Shown here in pieces: positions 38,992 to 49,349 of a stretch of DNA of 64,000 nucleotides. Where the stretch lies: assembly GCA_026874595.1 (NCBI GenBank), contig CM049318.1:13623241-13687240 (forward strand), in the 5' to 3' direction. The notes under the pieces are model-generated. The model saw only the letters and a program-made list of their open reading frames with translations, was not told the origin of the DNA and did no database searches. The stretch is from Sipunculus nudus (taxonomy: Eukaryota > Annelida > Sipuncula > Golfingiida > Sipunculidae). Each line of letters opens with the position of its first letter. The stretch's first letter is position 1. Both the position numbers and the translations under genes were made by a program.

Positions 38992-38999
38992 ATGTACAC

Positions 39000-39744
39000 T
39001 TAATATATAATTTCAGGGTATTTAGAAGCTGCATCTAAAATCAGGACAACATACCTGCGGAGTCTGTCCATTAATAGATTAACACCAAAATGTGTTTAAA
39101 AAGTGTTACAAACTGTTAACTCGGTAAATGATGTGTTTAAGGCTAAACACTTTGTTTAGTACCCTAAAAACCATTACGCGTTAAAAAAGTGTTATAAAAA
39201 GTGTTTAGTTTAGCGTTTAGATCCTAAACACTTAGGTTTACAGTGTATAACCGTGAAACGATGTCGGCAGCCAGCGTCATATTATAATCATGCTACAAAT
39301 GTCATTCGCGTGAACACCTATGGATAATGTCATAAAATCCTTGAGCGGAAACTAAACGTTTAAGCGAGTCTGATGGGTTTGCAATTTAAGTTAACATGGG
39401 AGACTAAATCAGTGTGTCAAACAGCTGCAGACACCGGCTGCTTCAACCTCTGACAAACATGTTGCCGCATGAACATATCAAGGGTCACAGAGGTCATGGG
39501 GATGATTGAGGCTGACATCTAAAATTCTTGACAGAATTCCTATTTCAATTGAGACTCGTGACAAATTATGTATACAATTGCTATCGGGAAAGTTCAGCGC
39601 CAGAAAAAAAACATGTCGATCTCAGTCTAGGCCAAATGGAATCAGGAATTTCGTGCTTGTGGCAGTGAGTTGGTCTGTTCACATTACATCAAGAAAAATT
39701 CACAATATGTGTTTTAAGTTATCAAATGTTCATTAATATTTAAA
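39000..39744. other. spacer after the hAT element
   Basis: Contains several variants of gtgttta/taaacact (39090-39240), which form dispersed inverted copies. No gene recognised. Confidence 0.55.
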
Positions 39745-40140
39745 AAAATGTCGGGTATGAGGAATGCTTGTAATGATTTTGGTCCAGTTTCTTACCCAGT
39801 TTCATATCAGTACTGCGTATGTAACATAACCCTCCGCGCAGGGTCACGATCTATTGTGATGCGCATATACACAGTGATGACCCTGTGTCCGTCATCAATC
39901 CGACCGAACATTAACAGGGGAAAACAAAACGGTCAAAGCAACATTTTTTTTAAATTCAGCAATCCATAAGCTGTATACAGTTTTGATAACAACGCTGAAC
40001 ATATGTCACTCTAGCGTAATTTTTCCTTCCAGAAATTTAAGAAGAAACTATCGTTTTGTTTTGAAGTGACACTTCAGGTCTCATTTCATAACCACGTCGT
40101 TGCTTTTTTATTAAAAACTTTACACACGTCTTCTCCAATA
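39745..40140. repeat. displaced end block of the X/Y segmental duplication
   Basis: Matches 29560-29960 in the same orientation, including cccagtttcatatcagtact and the run of ccgaccgaacattaac. It probably belonged to the right end of duplicate Y before about 3.9 kb, including the hAT element, came to lie between. Confidence 0.8.
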
Positions 40141-40404
40141 TAATTTCTATTCACATGGAGATACTGATACCTTGCTAAAATAAAGCCTTTGAGTGTACAC
40201 AATTGTCAGAGAGAAAATACCCGAAAAGCAAGAAAAACTAGCGTCTTGCTTTCAGTGATCGATTAGAACCGAAACACATCTTTGGGGGTTGTTATAAAAA
40301 GCTAAGCAAACGGTGTCGGTTGGATATTAGTTGGAAATTTCTGCATTTGGTGTAACAATCAAAGGATTTTTTTTTGTTAAAATGTAAAAAAGTACATCCA
40401 ACTA

Positions 40405-40810
40405 ATAACCCAACAAATGTGATGTTTGTAATAAAAACGAAATTAATCTACATTTATTTACTGATTGTTCAAATGCCGTAACATTTTGGGGAAAACTCAA
40501 ACCAGTCTTTGGTAAAATTGCTCGAAAAACTGTAAAACCTAATATGTATACACTTTCCCTTGGTTGAAACCATGCATGGAGGGAGTAACCTAGATCTACT
40601 ATATTGCTTTTGGATTTATTATTACATGTATATACGCGGAAATTTGTTTTGTGGTTCATCAGGAACAAAAGCCTTATGTCAGAATCTATCAATGAAATTC
40701 AATATTTATATATAGTATCTGGTTAGGAAAAGGACTAAAAAAGAATTTATAAGGGTAAAACACAGGTCAACTTAAATTGTGTAAATATTTTAATGAAGTA
40801 TAGTGTCAAA
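40405..40810 (+). pseudogene. degenerate LINE ORF2 C-terminal fragment (L1/Tx1-like)
   Basis: From 40419 the plus strand reads CDVCNKNEINLHLFTDC, then FWGKLKPVFGK. This is a C-x2-C-x8-H-x4-C cluster followed by FW, as in the C-terminal zinc-knuckle region of L1-type reverse-transcriptase proteins (family form C..C....E...HLF..C....FW). Stops and frame changes follow, and Tyr-rich text (FWIYYYMYIRGN) appears in a shifted frame. The polymerase domain is absent. Identification rests on one motif. Confidence 0.55.
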
Positions 40811-41103
40811 ATGATGCTTTGTGCACTGTTAATAATTCAGAATTACTTTTTAAACTTGAAAAGTAATGTGCAAGACCTTATATTGGCAGGTGTTTATTCA
40901 TAATCCTTATGCCATCGAGTTTGTTTTCAAACTTGCGATTTGCACAGTCCAGAGAAATTCGGTGCGAGGTGTTAAATTTGATCGACTGATACCTAGTTTA
41001 ATTAATGTAATGTTTTACATAAGATCCAAGAAAAGTAATATGTATCTGCAGTGACGGGGAAGATTAATGTGCAGACGGTGTAGTTAGAAATATAGAATGG
41101 AGG
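40811..41103. other. AT-rich spacer
   Basis: No gene or clear repeat recognised. Confidence 0.5.
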
Positions 41104-41108
41104 AAATT

Positions 41109-41109
<1 letters not shown>

Positions 41110-41180
<71 letters not shown>
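41110..41180. repeat. (TA)n microsatellite
   Basis: Pure TA run of about 71 bases. Confidence 0.98.
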
Positions 41181-41182
<2 letters not shown>

Positions 41183-41300
41183 AAATGGAGGATTCTAAAA
41201 GTTAGAATTTTATGTATAGATATATGTAGATATAGGTTTGTGTATATATTATTCATATTTTTATGGGATATGTGTATATTATGTACGATATGGATGGATG

Positions 41301-41303
<3 letters not shown>

Positions 41304-41352
<49 letters not shown>
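41304..41352. repeat. (TA)n microsatellite
   Basis: Pure TA run, 125 bases after the previous one. Confidence 0.98.
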
Positions 41353-41356
<4 letters not shown>

Positions 41357-41499
41357 TATTGGAAAATTACTTTACTTTTTCATATATTTTCATATTATTT
41401 ATTTATTATTATTGTTGTTATTATTTTTATTTATCTCGTATAATTTTTTATTTATAATTTTAAACAATTTTTCAATTATATATTAAATAAATTGACCAG

Positions 41500-41741
41500 A
41501 CCTTTTGACAGATCCACTTCTAGTACCGGACCGCATACATCTATAGACCGGACCAGGACCGGACCTCTGTTGTGGTGGACCGGACAACAATGACCTCTAT
41601 TCCTGTATGACATTACCATGGTCCTCCAGTATATGGGTACCCCGATCTTATAAGTCTGACACCAAGTTTATACATGATAATCTTAATATTATATTGATAT
41701 GATTTCAAAGTATGCACTTTCGCTAAAATAAATATTCAAAC
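41500..41741. mobile_element. remnant end of a GGTCCGG-rich hAT-like element and its flank
   Basis: Several accggacc motifs (41526-41605) end in acctcta, then flank text cttataagtctgacaccaag. The same arrangement occurs in both arms of the large inverted duplication (46973-47105 and 52730-52855), where the end reads taGAGGTGCGAACCGG. The flank 41645-41741 continues into the hAT target site used by the next element. Confidence 0.65.
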
Positions 41742-43657
41742 AAGAGCCCTGTGCGGGCCGGAATTTAGAGCCCGCACCCGTCCCGCAGTTATATAAGCCG
41801 CCCTGCACTGCCCCGCACCTGTAAAGAAAAAATCGACCCGCATATTTAGCTTTCAGCCCGCACAAGCCCCGCCCCGCATTTTTACCAAAAGTCAGCCCGT
41901 ATTCAAGCCGCAGATAAACGTAAGGGACAACCAAAAAGGTAGCCAACTAAAAAAATATGATTTATTTTCAGATATAAATAAGAAATGACCATATTTACCA
42001 TGCATACGCTGCTATACCGAAACATAAAATAAAACTTAAACGTAAAACAATCGATTTCTATTAAGTTTGTATACTTAGAGTTACACTACTATTTACAAGT
42101 TGCAGTAGCTAGAGGACAGTACGTACTTGCTCACCACACTGAGAGCTTAAACCTGTCCAGCGATGATCAGCTAATTAGCTGAAAGGGGATAGGTATGGAA
42201 CTACAGAGTGTGTCAGCTCCTTGTCATGGTTGTGTACACAAGAATAGATATCAAATGAGCCCCATGCTCATTATCTCATTCTGCTGTGCTAATGCAGTCC
42301 TCTTATCTAGCCAGTGCTCATTGGCTCATCCAAGGAGATTACAGCCTGGAGTATCAACTGTCAGAAGCCCCGCCAGGCCTGCTCATTGCAATTAAGACCT
42401 TATAACCCCATTAACTTTATTGTGCGCCTATTGTGCCGCGGTGTCAGGCGCAGCGGCGGCACGGCCTTTGATAAAGCGAGTCTGCAAAATGTTACTTCCG
42501 CGGTACGCTGCAGCTCGCTAAAGAGGAGAGCGATATATCAAGTAACTGAGCAGGAAATCACTGGAATAACATTGACAAGAAATATGAATGCGCAGATGGT
42601 TTGTTTTGTCAAGAATTATGCGCAACAAATATATCTAGAGAGGTCTCGTGTTAAGGAATCACTGAATCGATTTTGGGATAGATGGGGTCACTCTGCATCA
42701 AGTTGTGCCGAAATTTATGACGGACGTCTGGTAAGTTTAAACCTTAATTTCCTTGAACAACTTCGGAATTATAAAATTATGTATCAGTTCTCACACTTCT
42801 GACATATATTAATAATTAGCCTTGTATTATAGTATTCCGTCGATAAATAAATATTTTGACGCCCATGACCGGATTATTTTCATTTTGATGGATAACAGTG
42901 AAGCCACTCTGTCACTGACGGTATTGTTCTCGTATTATCGCCCATGTTTACCGAAGCCCGGAACTTACGAGCTGTTCCGAAGTCGCGCTGAAGGGGGACG
43001 ATCGCGCTGTATCAATTAGCACCGGGCTTATCAGCGGCATCTCTGTGTGTTTTTTAAGCAGCGAGTTTTATGACCCCCGTCAGCAACATTCGACACTGCC
43101 AGTCTCTCACTTGATTCTCCAAGTCTGTAAACTCCTTGGCTTATCCATGATTAGCACACCTCAGTCTTTGCGAGTTATGTAAAGCTATATCCAGCTGGTG
43201 ACAGAGCCAGATGCAACAATGCTGTGACTGTTTTAACATAACAGGCATAATCCTGGTGCTCACGTTTCAGCCATGTTACGTAAAATCTGAGACTGGCCAC
43301 TATAGGCCTACTGTGCTGAACAGTATATAATTATGCAACGCTGTTCCCAGGTAAATTTGTGCAATATTCTGAAATGTGGTCTCTACAAAGATGAATCTGT
43401 CTCAGGAAATTTACGTTTCACATGTACAGTATAGTTATTCAGAAACTTAAATAACCAAAGGAACATAAACAGACCCGCAGTGCTTTACATTTAAGTAAAT
43501 GTGTTCATCTTCTCGCTATAAAACCATGTTTTCGGCCCGTATAAACCCATGTAACCCGCCCCGCGTATTCCACCTTTTAGCCCGCACCCGCCCCGCCCCG
43601 CCCCGCAGAGAATTTAAAATGCTGAAAAAGTCGGGTTTGGGCCCGCGCAAGGCTCTT
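41742..43657. mobile_element. hAT-like element H1 with CCCGC-rich ends and 8-bp target duplication
   Basis: The left end AAGAGCCCTGTGCGGGCC and right end GGGCCCGCGCAAGGCTCTT form inverted repeats with few mismatches. The flanks attcaaac (41734-41741) and attcaagc (43658-43665) are an 8-bp duplication with one mismatch, as expected for hAT. Both subterminal zones are rich in CCCGC and CCCCGC. An uninterrupted target (attccagcatgtg) is present at 53384-53396. The interior carries a nested 806-bp element and no recognisable transposase. Confidence 0.82.
42332..43137. mobile_element. 806-bp DNA transposon nested in H1, ~28-bp inverted ends, 9-bp target duplication
   Basis: The left end AAGGAGATTACAGCC-TGGAG and right end (inverted) AAGGAGTTTACAGACTTGGAG continue with similar ATCAA(C/G)TG text. 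The flanks ggctcatcc (42323-42331) and ggcttatcc (43138-43146) fit a 9-bp duplication with one mismatch. The related element at 44759 keeps the empty site ggctgatcc near 45636. The interior is more GC-rich and carries a 162-codon plus-strand frame (42314-42802) of unknown nature. Next to it is gtctggtaagtttaaa, which resembles a 5' splice site. A 9-bp duplication would suit Mutator-like elements, but an 8-bp reading cannot be excluded. Confidence 0.75.
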
Positions 43658-43665
43658 ATTCAAGC

Positions 43666-43914
43666 ATGTGTACTGATTCAGAGTAACGATACCCTTAAAA
43701 TGTCACCGGCAATCACAATGCCAACACTGACCATGAGCTGGTTATCTAGCCAGCGCTGACTATGAGCTGATATCTCGCTGCAACAGTTTTGGGAACTTCT
43801 ATATAAAAATCAAACAATTTTTGCTATATGGTTAATTTTAAACATCCTTTTTCCTATTGAGGTACGTATGACAATGTAGTGGTCGTATTAAGTGGGTATG
43901 GAAGTATAATATAT
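43666..43914. repeat. flank module with 29-bp-type repeat
   Basis: The text ccattaaaatgtcaccg-like followed by ctgaccatgagctggttatc and agccagcgctgac matches the modules at 49020-49090 (inverse), 50655-50760 and 53400-53450. It then continues to the R1 repeat. Confidence 0.7.
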
Positions 43915-44660
43915 TTGGCATTTTAATGATGTGTCGGAACGGGTTTTAAAAAAATAAGTTTTCCAAGCCACGGAAAACGGATACTATGTAACGGATTCCA
44001 CCGTCGCCGCATTAGAAAACGGCAAAGTTAGAATTTAAGTATAAATATCATACACATGTGTTAGGTTTGCTTGACTGTACGGAGCTATCGTTACTAAAAA
44101 AAAAACAAATTAAGCAACACGGTCTTTCCTTATATTATTGTAATTTAATATTTTTTTCTTTTTATTTACATAAAAATATTAATATAGTTTGTCGAACTAA
44201 GAGAACTTGTGACAATATATTACAATATTTTGAATTTTTTCTAATAATTGGGCTAACTGCAATTTTGTCAACAGAGGGCGCAAGTAATATCATTTGCCTT
44301 TTGTCTGGTTGCCATTTGATAGAATGTGGGTTTCTTAAGTAAGCGTTAGCAAAAAAAAGATCAAAACAAGTGGCAGGGAATCCGCTTATTGTCTCGTCCC
44401 GTGCAGCGGATGAGACTCTTTCCCGTGTCATATAACGTGTCTAACTTTAATCTTTCGATGTATGGAGTAATAAGGATCGGGGAACCAATCTATCAAAAGC
44501 ATCAATTACCAAGAAGTACGCACAATCTCCACCAGAGGACTCTGTGTTAGTTTGTATTGAAGTAGGGCGGAGCGTTCCATCGGTTGGCCGAAGATCTTTA
44601 ATTCTGAAAAATAGTTTGACATGTCAACAGTTGACAAAACACCAGTAATTGAGAACAATA
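43915..44660 (+). repeat. R1 interspersed repeat, copy 1
   Basis: Shared text in order: ttttccaagccacggaaaac, then taagtataaatatcata, then gtcaacagagggcgcaagta, then gagactctttcccgtgtcat, then ggatcggggaaccaatc, then ccagaggactctgtgttag. The same series occurs at 51990-52660 and 57140-57785 (plus) and 47170-48330 and 61935-62510 (minus). It has no reading frame shared between copies. The family is unknown to me; a non-autonomous DNA transposon or a solo-LTR-like sequence are both possible. Confidence 0.88.
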
Positions 44661-44758
44661 ATCTTATAATTCTGACACCAAGTTTATACATGGTAATCGT
44701 AATATTTTATTGATATGATTTCAAAGTATGCACTTTCGCTAAAAACATATATTCCAGC

Positions 44759-46125
44759 TAGAGCCCTGCGCGGGCCGGAATTTAGAGCCCGCAACCGCCC
44801 CGCAAAACAAAGCTTCAGCTCGCACCCGCCCCGCCCTGCAGTTATTAAAGCCGCCCTGCACCGACCCGTACCTATAAAGAATAAATCGACCCGCACCCGC
44901 CCCGCATATTTAGCTTTCAGCCCGCACAAGCTCCGCCCCGCATTTTTACCAAAAGTCAGCCCGCATTCAACCTGCAAATAAAATTAAGGGACGACCAAAA
45001 AGGTAGCCAACAAAAAAAAGAATTATTTATTTTCAGATATTAATAAGGAATGACCATCTTAGTAGATTGCGTTATCATGTTTAGTTGATGACAGGACATT
45101 TTCCTTTTTTTCACTGGTTAGGGCGAGTGTCATAGAATTACCATGCATTTTTATTTTAAAGAATTACCAATTACCAAAATACATTTATTTACTGCCATCA
45201 CTGGAAATGTCAGTAACTGGGACACACTAATCAAATGTTGCCATTAGGTCCCCTTAAAATATTTAAAGTCAGTATAAATTCAACATATTCAAATATATAG
45301 CTAACAACTTAACTGCAGTTTAAACATATTTACTATGCATATGCTGCTATACGGAAACATAAAATAAAACTTAAGCATAAAACAATCGATTTCTATTAAG
45401 TTTGAATAACTAGAGTTACACTACTCATCACAAGTTGCAGTAACTAGAGGACAGTACGTTCTTGCTGTCCAGCGATGATCAACTAATTAGCTGAAAGGGA
45501 AAGGGTATGGAACTACAGAGGGAGTCAGTTCTACATCATGGTTGTGTACACAAGAATAGATATCAAGTGAGCCCCATGCTCATTATCTCATTCTGCTTTG
45601 CTAATGCAGTCCTCTAAACTAGCCAGTGCTCATTGGCTGATCCATGATAAACACACCTGTCTTTGCGAGTTATGTGAAGCTATATCCAGCTGGTGACAGA
45701 GCCAGATCCACCCATGCAGTGACTATTATAACATCACAGGCGTAATCCTGGCGCTCACCCTCAGCCCTGTTACGTAATATCTGGTCACGAGTATAGGCCT
45801 ACAGTGCTGAACACGTTGCAATTATGCAACGCTATACCCAGGTAAATTTGAGCAAATATTCTGATAAGTGGTCTCTGCAAAGATTAATCTGTCTAAAAAC
45901 TCAGGGAATTTTTATTTGACAAGTGCAATATAGTAATTCAGAAAACTAAATAACCGAAGGAACATAAACAGACCTGCAGTGCTTTATATTATATCATATA
46001 AAGTAAATGTGATCATCTTCTCGCTATACAACCATGTCTTCGGCCCGCAGAAACCCGCACTAAAGTATCATGTAACACGCCTCGCCCCGCATATCCCACC
46101 TTACAGCCCGCACCCGCCCCGGCAG
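44759..46125. mobile_element. hAT-like element H2, right end lost
   Basis: The left end TAGAGCCCTGCGCGGGCC follows attccagc (44751-44758), the same target used by H1. The interior (for example gaccaaaaaggtagccaac, cttgctgtccagcgatgatc and tggtgacagagccagat) matches H1 and 49350-50642. It breaks off within CCCGCCCC text at 46125, exactly where the large inverted duplication begins, so its right end was removed by that rearrangement. Confidence 0.78.
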
Positions 46126-46249
46126 ATGTTGGTTTAGACTTTAGGACACAATTGGGCCAATGAGCAGAATAACGTTGGCTCAACGTTAGCAAACAACGTG
46201 GAGGCCAACAAAACAGAAAACGTCGGTCGTGTTGGTTGCGTTATCCTGG

Positions 46250-46388
46250 TAACCAGCTCATGGTCCGTGCATGCTGGATAACCAGCTGATGGTCCGTGCT
46301 GGCTAGATAACTAGCTCATTGTCAGTGCTGGCTAGATAGCCAGCTCATGGTAAGTGATTGCTAGTTAACCAGCTCATGGTCGGTGCCT
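46250..46388 (-). repeat. 29-bp tandem repeat, left-arm copy
   Basis: About four to five units of the inverse of gcactgaccatgagctggtt plus atctagcca. The unit count and spacing differ slightly from the right-arm copy at 53440-53580. Confidence 0.85.
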
Positions 46389-46523
46389 GCATGGTGGCTG
46401 TCGGTGACATTTTAATGGTATCATAACTCGGAATCAGTACACTTGCTGGAATATTTTTTTAGCGAAAATGCATGCTTTGAAATCCAATCAGTATAATATT
46501 AGGATTACAATGTTACATATTAA

Positions 46524-46859
46524 AGGCGTGTTCCCATGTGCGCGTATATGCGTATGTGCTCATGTGCCTGAAAAAAAATAGGTGTGTTTCCATGTGGGCA
46601 TATATGCGTAAATGCGTGAACTTGCGGGCTAATATATTTGTACAGTGGGTCGAGCAGGCCTTCAACAAAAAGATGGGGATGTGACGTCATTTTATTACAA
46701 ATCCAAAAGTTCAAGCAGACCCTATGCGTAAAAATCGCCTTAATGGCGATTTTCACGCACATACACATACGCTGAAGGACACATTGAAATATCCCAGTTA
46801 CAAATTCATATGAGCGATTTTTCACGCATACAGCATATACGCGCACATGGAAACGCCCC
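46524..46859. mobile_element. MITE with TTAA target duplication, left-arm copy
   Basis: The flanking TTAA is perfect (46520-46523 and 46860-46863). Inverted ends share catgtgcgcgtatatgc and gggcgttTCC-like text. The interior is CpG-rich with many alternating gcgtatatg motifs. TTAA duplications are used by piggyBac and Kolobok transposases; the ends starting AGG/GGG fit Kolobok better than piggyBac (which starts CCY). A 108-codon minus-strand frame here is not protein-like. Confidence 0.78.
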
Positions 46860-46972
46860 TTAAGGCTGTTGCATGTGATAGTGGTATGAACTGGGTATAG
46901 TACTTATAAGAGAGATGGTCTCATTAGATCGGGGTACCCCTACGTGAGGACTATTGTCATGTCATGCAAGAA

Positions 46973-47105
46973 TAGAGGTGCGAACCGGACAACCCAATGG
47001 TATTATATGGGGTGGTCCGGTCCACCACTACAGCGGTACGGTTCTGGTCCGGTCCAGCTGTAGTCGGTTCGGTACGAGGAGTGGACCGATCCATGTAGTC
47101 TGATC
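46973..47105. mobile_element. GGTCCGG-rich hAT-like end, left-arm copy
   Basis: Starts TAGAGGTGCGAACCGG and continues with many ggtccggtcc motifs and their inverses. It matches 52730-52855 inverted. A second end for the same element was not found nearby. Confidence 0.65.
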
Positions 47106-47169
47106 CATTTATTCAACCTGCTAAGTTTTTGTTCTAAATAACTAGTGTTCTTTCAACTGCTGACATAGC

Positions 47170-48330
47170 AAACTATTTTTTTTCAGAATTGAAGATATTT
47201 CGGCCTACCGAAAGAACGCTCCGCCTGACTTCAGTACAACCTAACACAGAGTCCTCTGGCGGAGATTGTGCGTACTTTTTGGTAGTTGAGGACACGTGGC
47301 TGTATTTATTTTCCCTATATAACATCTATAAAACACCCGAGGTTTGGGCCTCTTTTAAATAATTTTCAAAAAAAATTCTGATATTAAACCTTTTTTTTAC
47401 CTGAGAATTTGTTGTTTCTTCAGTCAAACTAGACCAAGAAAAAGGGGGCTTGTGTATCTCCTTTTTTAACCATCCTGGCCCGAATGCAGTGAAGCCCAAA
47501 ATACCCTACCAAGCAGTCCAAAACAAGCATTTGGACAACATCTCTTTGATTGGCCACAGATTTTAAAAAAATTGACCAATACTGTCAATTTTATTGGAAA
47601 TTATGCTTAACATACTTTAAAATCAAACAATGGGGTGTTTTTGATGCTCCACCACATGATCGCTAGAACCAACCAGAGAAAGGCAGACCATTCACTACTC
47701 TCTTTCAGGTTCAGGGCTCTGTGACCCCAGGTCATGTAAATAAATAGGACCACGTGACCTTGATGCTCTTGATGGATTGGTTCCCCGATCCCTTTTTCTC
47801 CATACCTCGAAAGATTAAAGTTGGACACGTTATATGACACGGGAAAGAGTCTCATCCGCTGCACGAGACGGGGCAATAAGCGTATTACCAGCCACTTTGT
47901 GTATGATATTCTTGCTAACGCTAAATTCTGAAACCCACATTCCATTACATGGCAACCAGACAAAAGGCAAATGATATTACTTGCGCCCTCTGTTGACAAA
48001 ACGGCAGTTAGCTTAGTTATTAGAAAAAAAATTTTTAAACTTGTCTCAAGTTCTCTTAGTTGGACAAACTATATTAATATTTTAATGTAAATAATAAGAA
48101 AATAATATTAAATAACTACAGTTCAAGGACGGATCTTGTTGCTTAATTCTTTTTCTTGAGAAAGTATAGCTTCATACAGTCAAGGAAAGCTAACACATGT
48201 TTATGATATTTATACTAAATTTCTGACTTTGCATCTTACTGACGCGGCGGCGGAAACATAGTATCCGTTTTCCGAGGCATGGAAAACTTAATTTTTGAAG
48301 TCCCGATCCGGGACATCATCATATACCAAA
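47170..48330 (-). repeat. R1 interspersed repeat, copy 2, split by a MITE
   Basis: Inverse of the R1 series: cagagtcctctgg (47250), then after the insertion ggttccccgatcc (47779), gcgccctctgttgacaaaac (47983) and tccgttttccgaggcatgg (48271). The insertion at 47290-47759 divides it. Confidence 0.9.
47290..47759. mobile_element. 470-bp MITE inserted in R1, ~22-bp inverted ends, TTGA duplication
   Basis: The left end GGACACGTGGCTGTATTTAT and the inverse of the right end GGTCACGTGGTCCTATTTAT form inverted repeats. TTGA flanks both sides (47286-47289 and 47760-47763). The opposite arm of the inverted duplication keeps the empty site: the inverse of 52538-52552 reads ggtagttgatgctct without interruption. 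A 4-bp duplication narrows the superfamily, but I cannot assign it. Confidence 0.9.
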
Positions 48331-49116
48331 AATAAATTTACACTTCCCTGCACTCTTATGTTTGACCACTACATTATCAAATCACAGGCCCTTGAATTGC
48401 TATTAGTGTACATTTCGGTTAAATTTGTTACTTTTCTGCTTCATTTCATTAAAGCTATTTAATTTTCCGACATTTACCTAGCGTTTTTCGCACTATTTAA
48501 TCCATCTTTTTATTATTTACTTAATATTTGAGATAGGCAGGCAAGAAGCCACCATTGTTAGACCCGACAGCCATGGCATAGCATCGGAGGACGCACTTTC
48601 TGATTGGTTGATATGTCTACTACAGGAGTCTTCAGATGGTGACACCGCTGACGCAACAATTGTTCAGCCAATCACGCAGGTACTCCAAATGTAGCCTGAA
48701 GCCGATGTGCCATGGCTGTCGGGTCTGACAACGGGGGTTCTTGCCAGCCTATCTCAAATATTAAGTAAATAATAAAGAGATGGACCATGTAATGTGAAAA
48801 TGGAAAGGAAAATGACAATCAAGTAATAGTTATAAGGAAATGACCCAGAAAAGTAACAGATTTAACCAAAATCTACACTAAAGGCAATTCAAGCGCCTTT
48901 GATCATATGTACCTGAATAACAAAAAAATGTTATTAAATTACAATGTAACAAAAATGGTTTGATTTTTTTCTGAAGTTCCCAAAACACTGTTGCAGCGAG
49001 ATATCAGCACATGGTCAGCGATGGCTAGATAACCAGCTCATGGTCAGTGTTGGCATGGTGGTTGTCGGTGACATTTTAATGGTTTCATTACTCGGAATCA
49101 TTACACATGCTTGAAT
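48331..49116. repeat. inner part of left arm, non-coding
   Basis: Matches, inverted, 50643-51960 outside its insertion. It has a short internal inverted pair: tgagataggcaggcaagaag with gacagccatggc (48530-48575) and its inverse near 48710-48765. No gene recognised. Confidence 0.75.
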
Positions 49117-49307
49117 TAGAGCCCTACGCGGGCCCATCCCGCCCCACGGGCTGCAGGGGCCCGGAACCGCCCCGCCCGCAAAAAAAAATTTTTTGGTCCG
49201 CCCCGTCCCACAAAATCCTGAAAAAGTCAGCCCGCGGGGTACCGCGGGGCGGAGGGGTTGCGGGCCCCCACAGCCCGCGGGGCCGGATCGGCCCGCGCAG
49301 GGCTCTA
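49117..49307. mobile_element. short palindromic hAT-like element H3
   Basis: Starts TAGAGCCCTACGCGGGCC and ends GGCCCGCGCAGGGCTCTA. The interior is CCCGC/GCGGG-rich with an A9T6 centre. The flanks are gcttgaat on the left and attcaagc on the right. These are inverse rather than direct copies, so this is not a simple insertion but two element ends joined at the rearrangement. Part of the left end matches the inverse of 50575-50642. Confidence 0.75.
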
Positions 49308-49349
49308 ATTCAAGCATGTGTAATGATTCCGAGTAATGATACCTTTTTC

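Larger units (their letters stand above)
46126..49175 (-). repeat. left arm of a large inverted duplication
   Basis: From atgttggtttagactttagg (46126) inward, this arm is the reverse complement of 50575-53697. In order it holds a 29-bp repeat array, a TTAA-flanked MITE, a GGTCCGG-rich hAT-like end, an R1 repeat and ~70 bp of a hAT end. Without the 470-bp MITE at 47290-47759 its length is about 2.58 kb, which agrees with the other arm minus its own insertion. Confidence 0.9.

Noticed and set aside
41108-41443. Frames with long YIYIYI stretches, also at 28013, 34802 and 58472
   Set aside because: Translations of (TA)n microsatellites.
46520-46846. 108-codon minus-strand frame
   Set aside because: Lies wholly inside a TTAA-flanked MITE, includes both terminal repeats and has no protein-like features.
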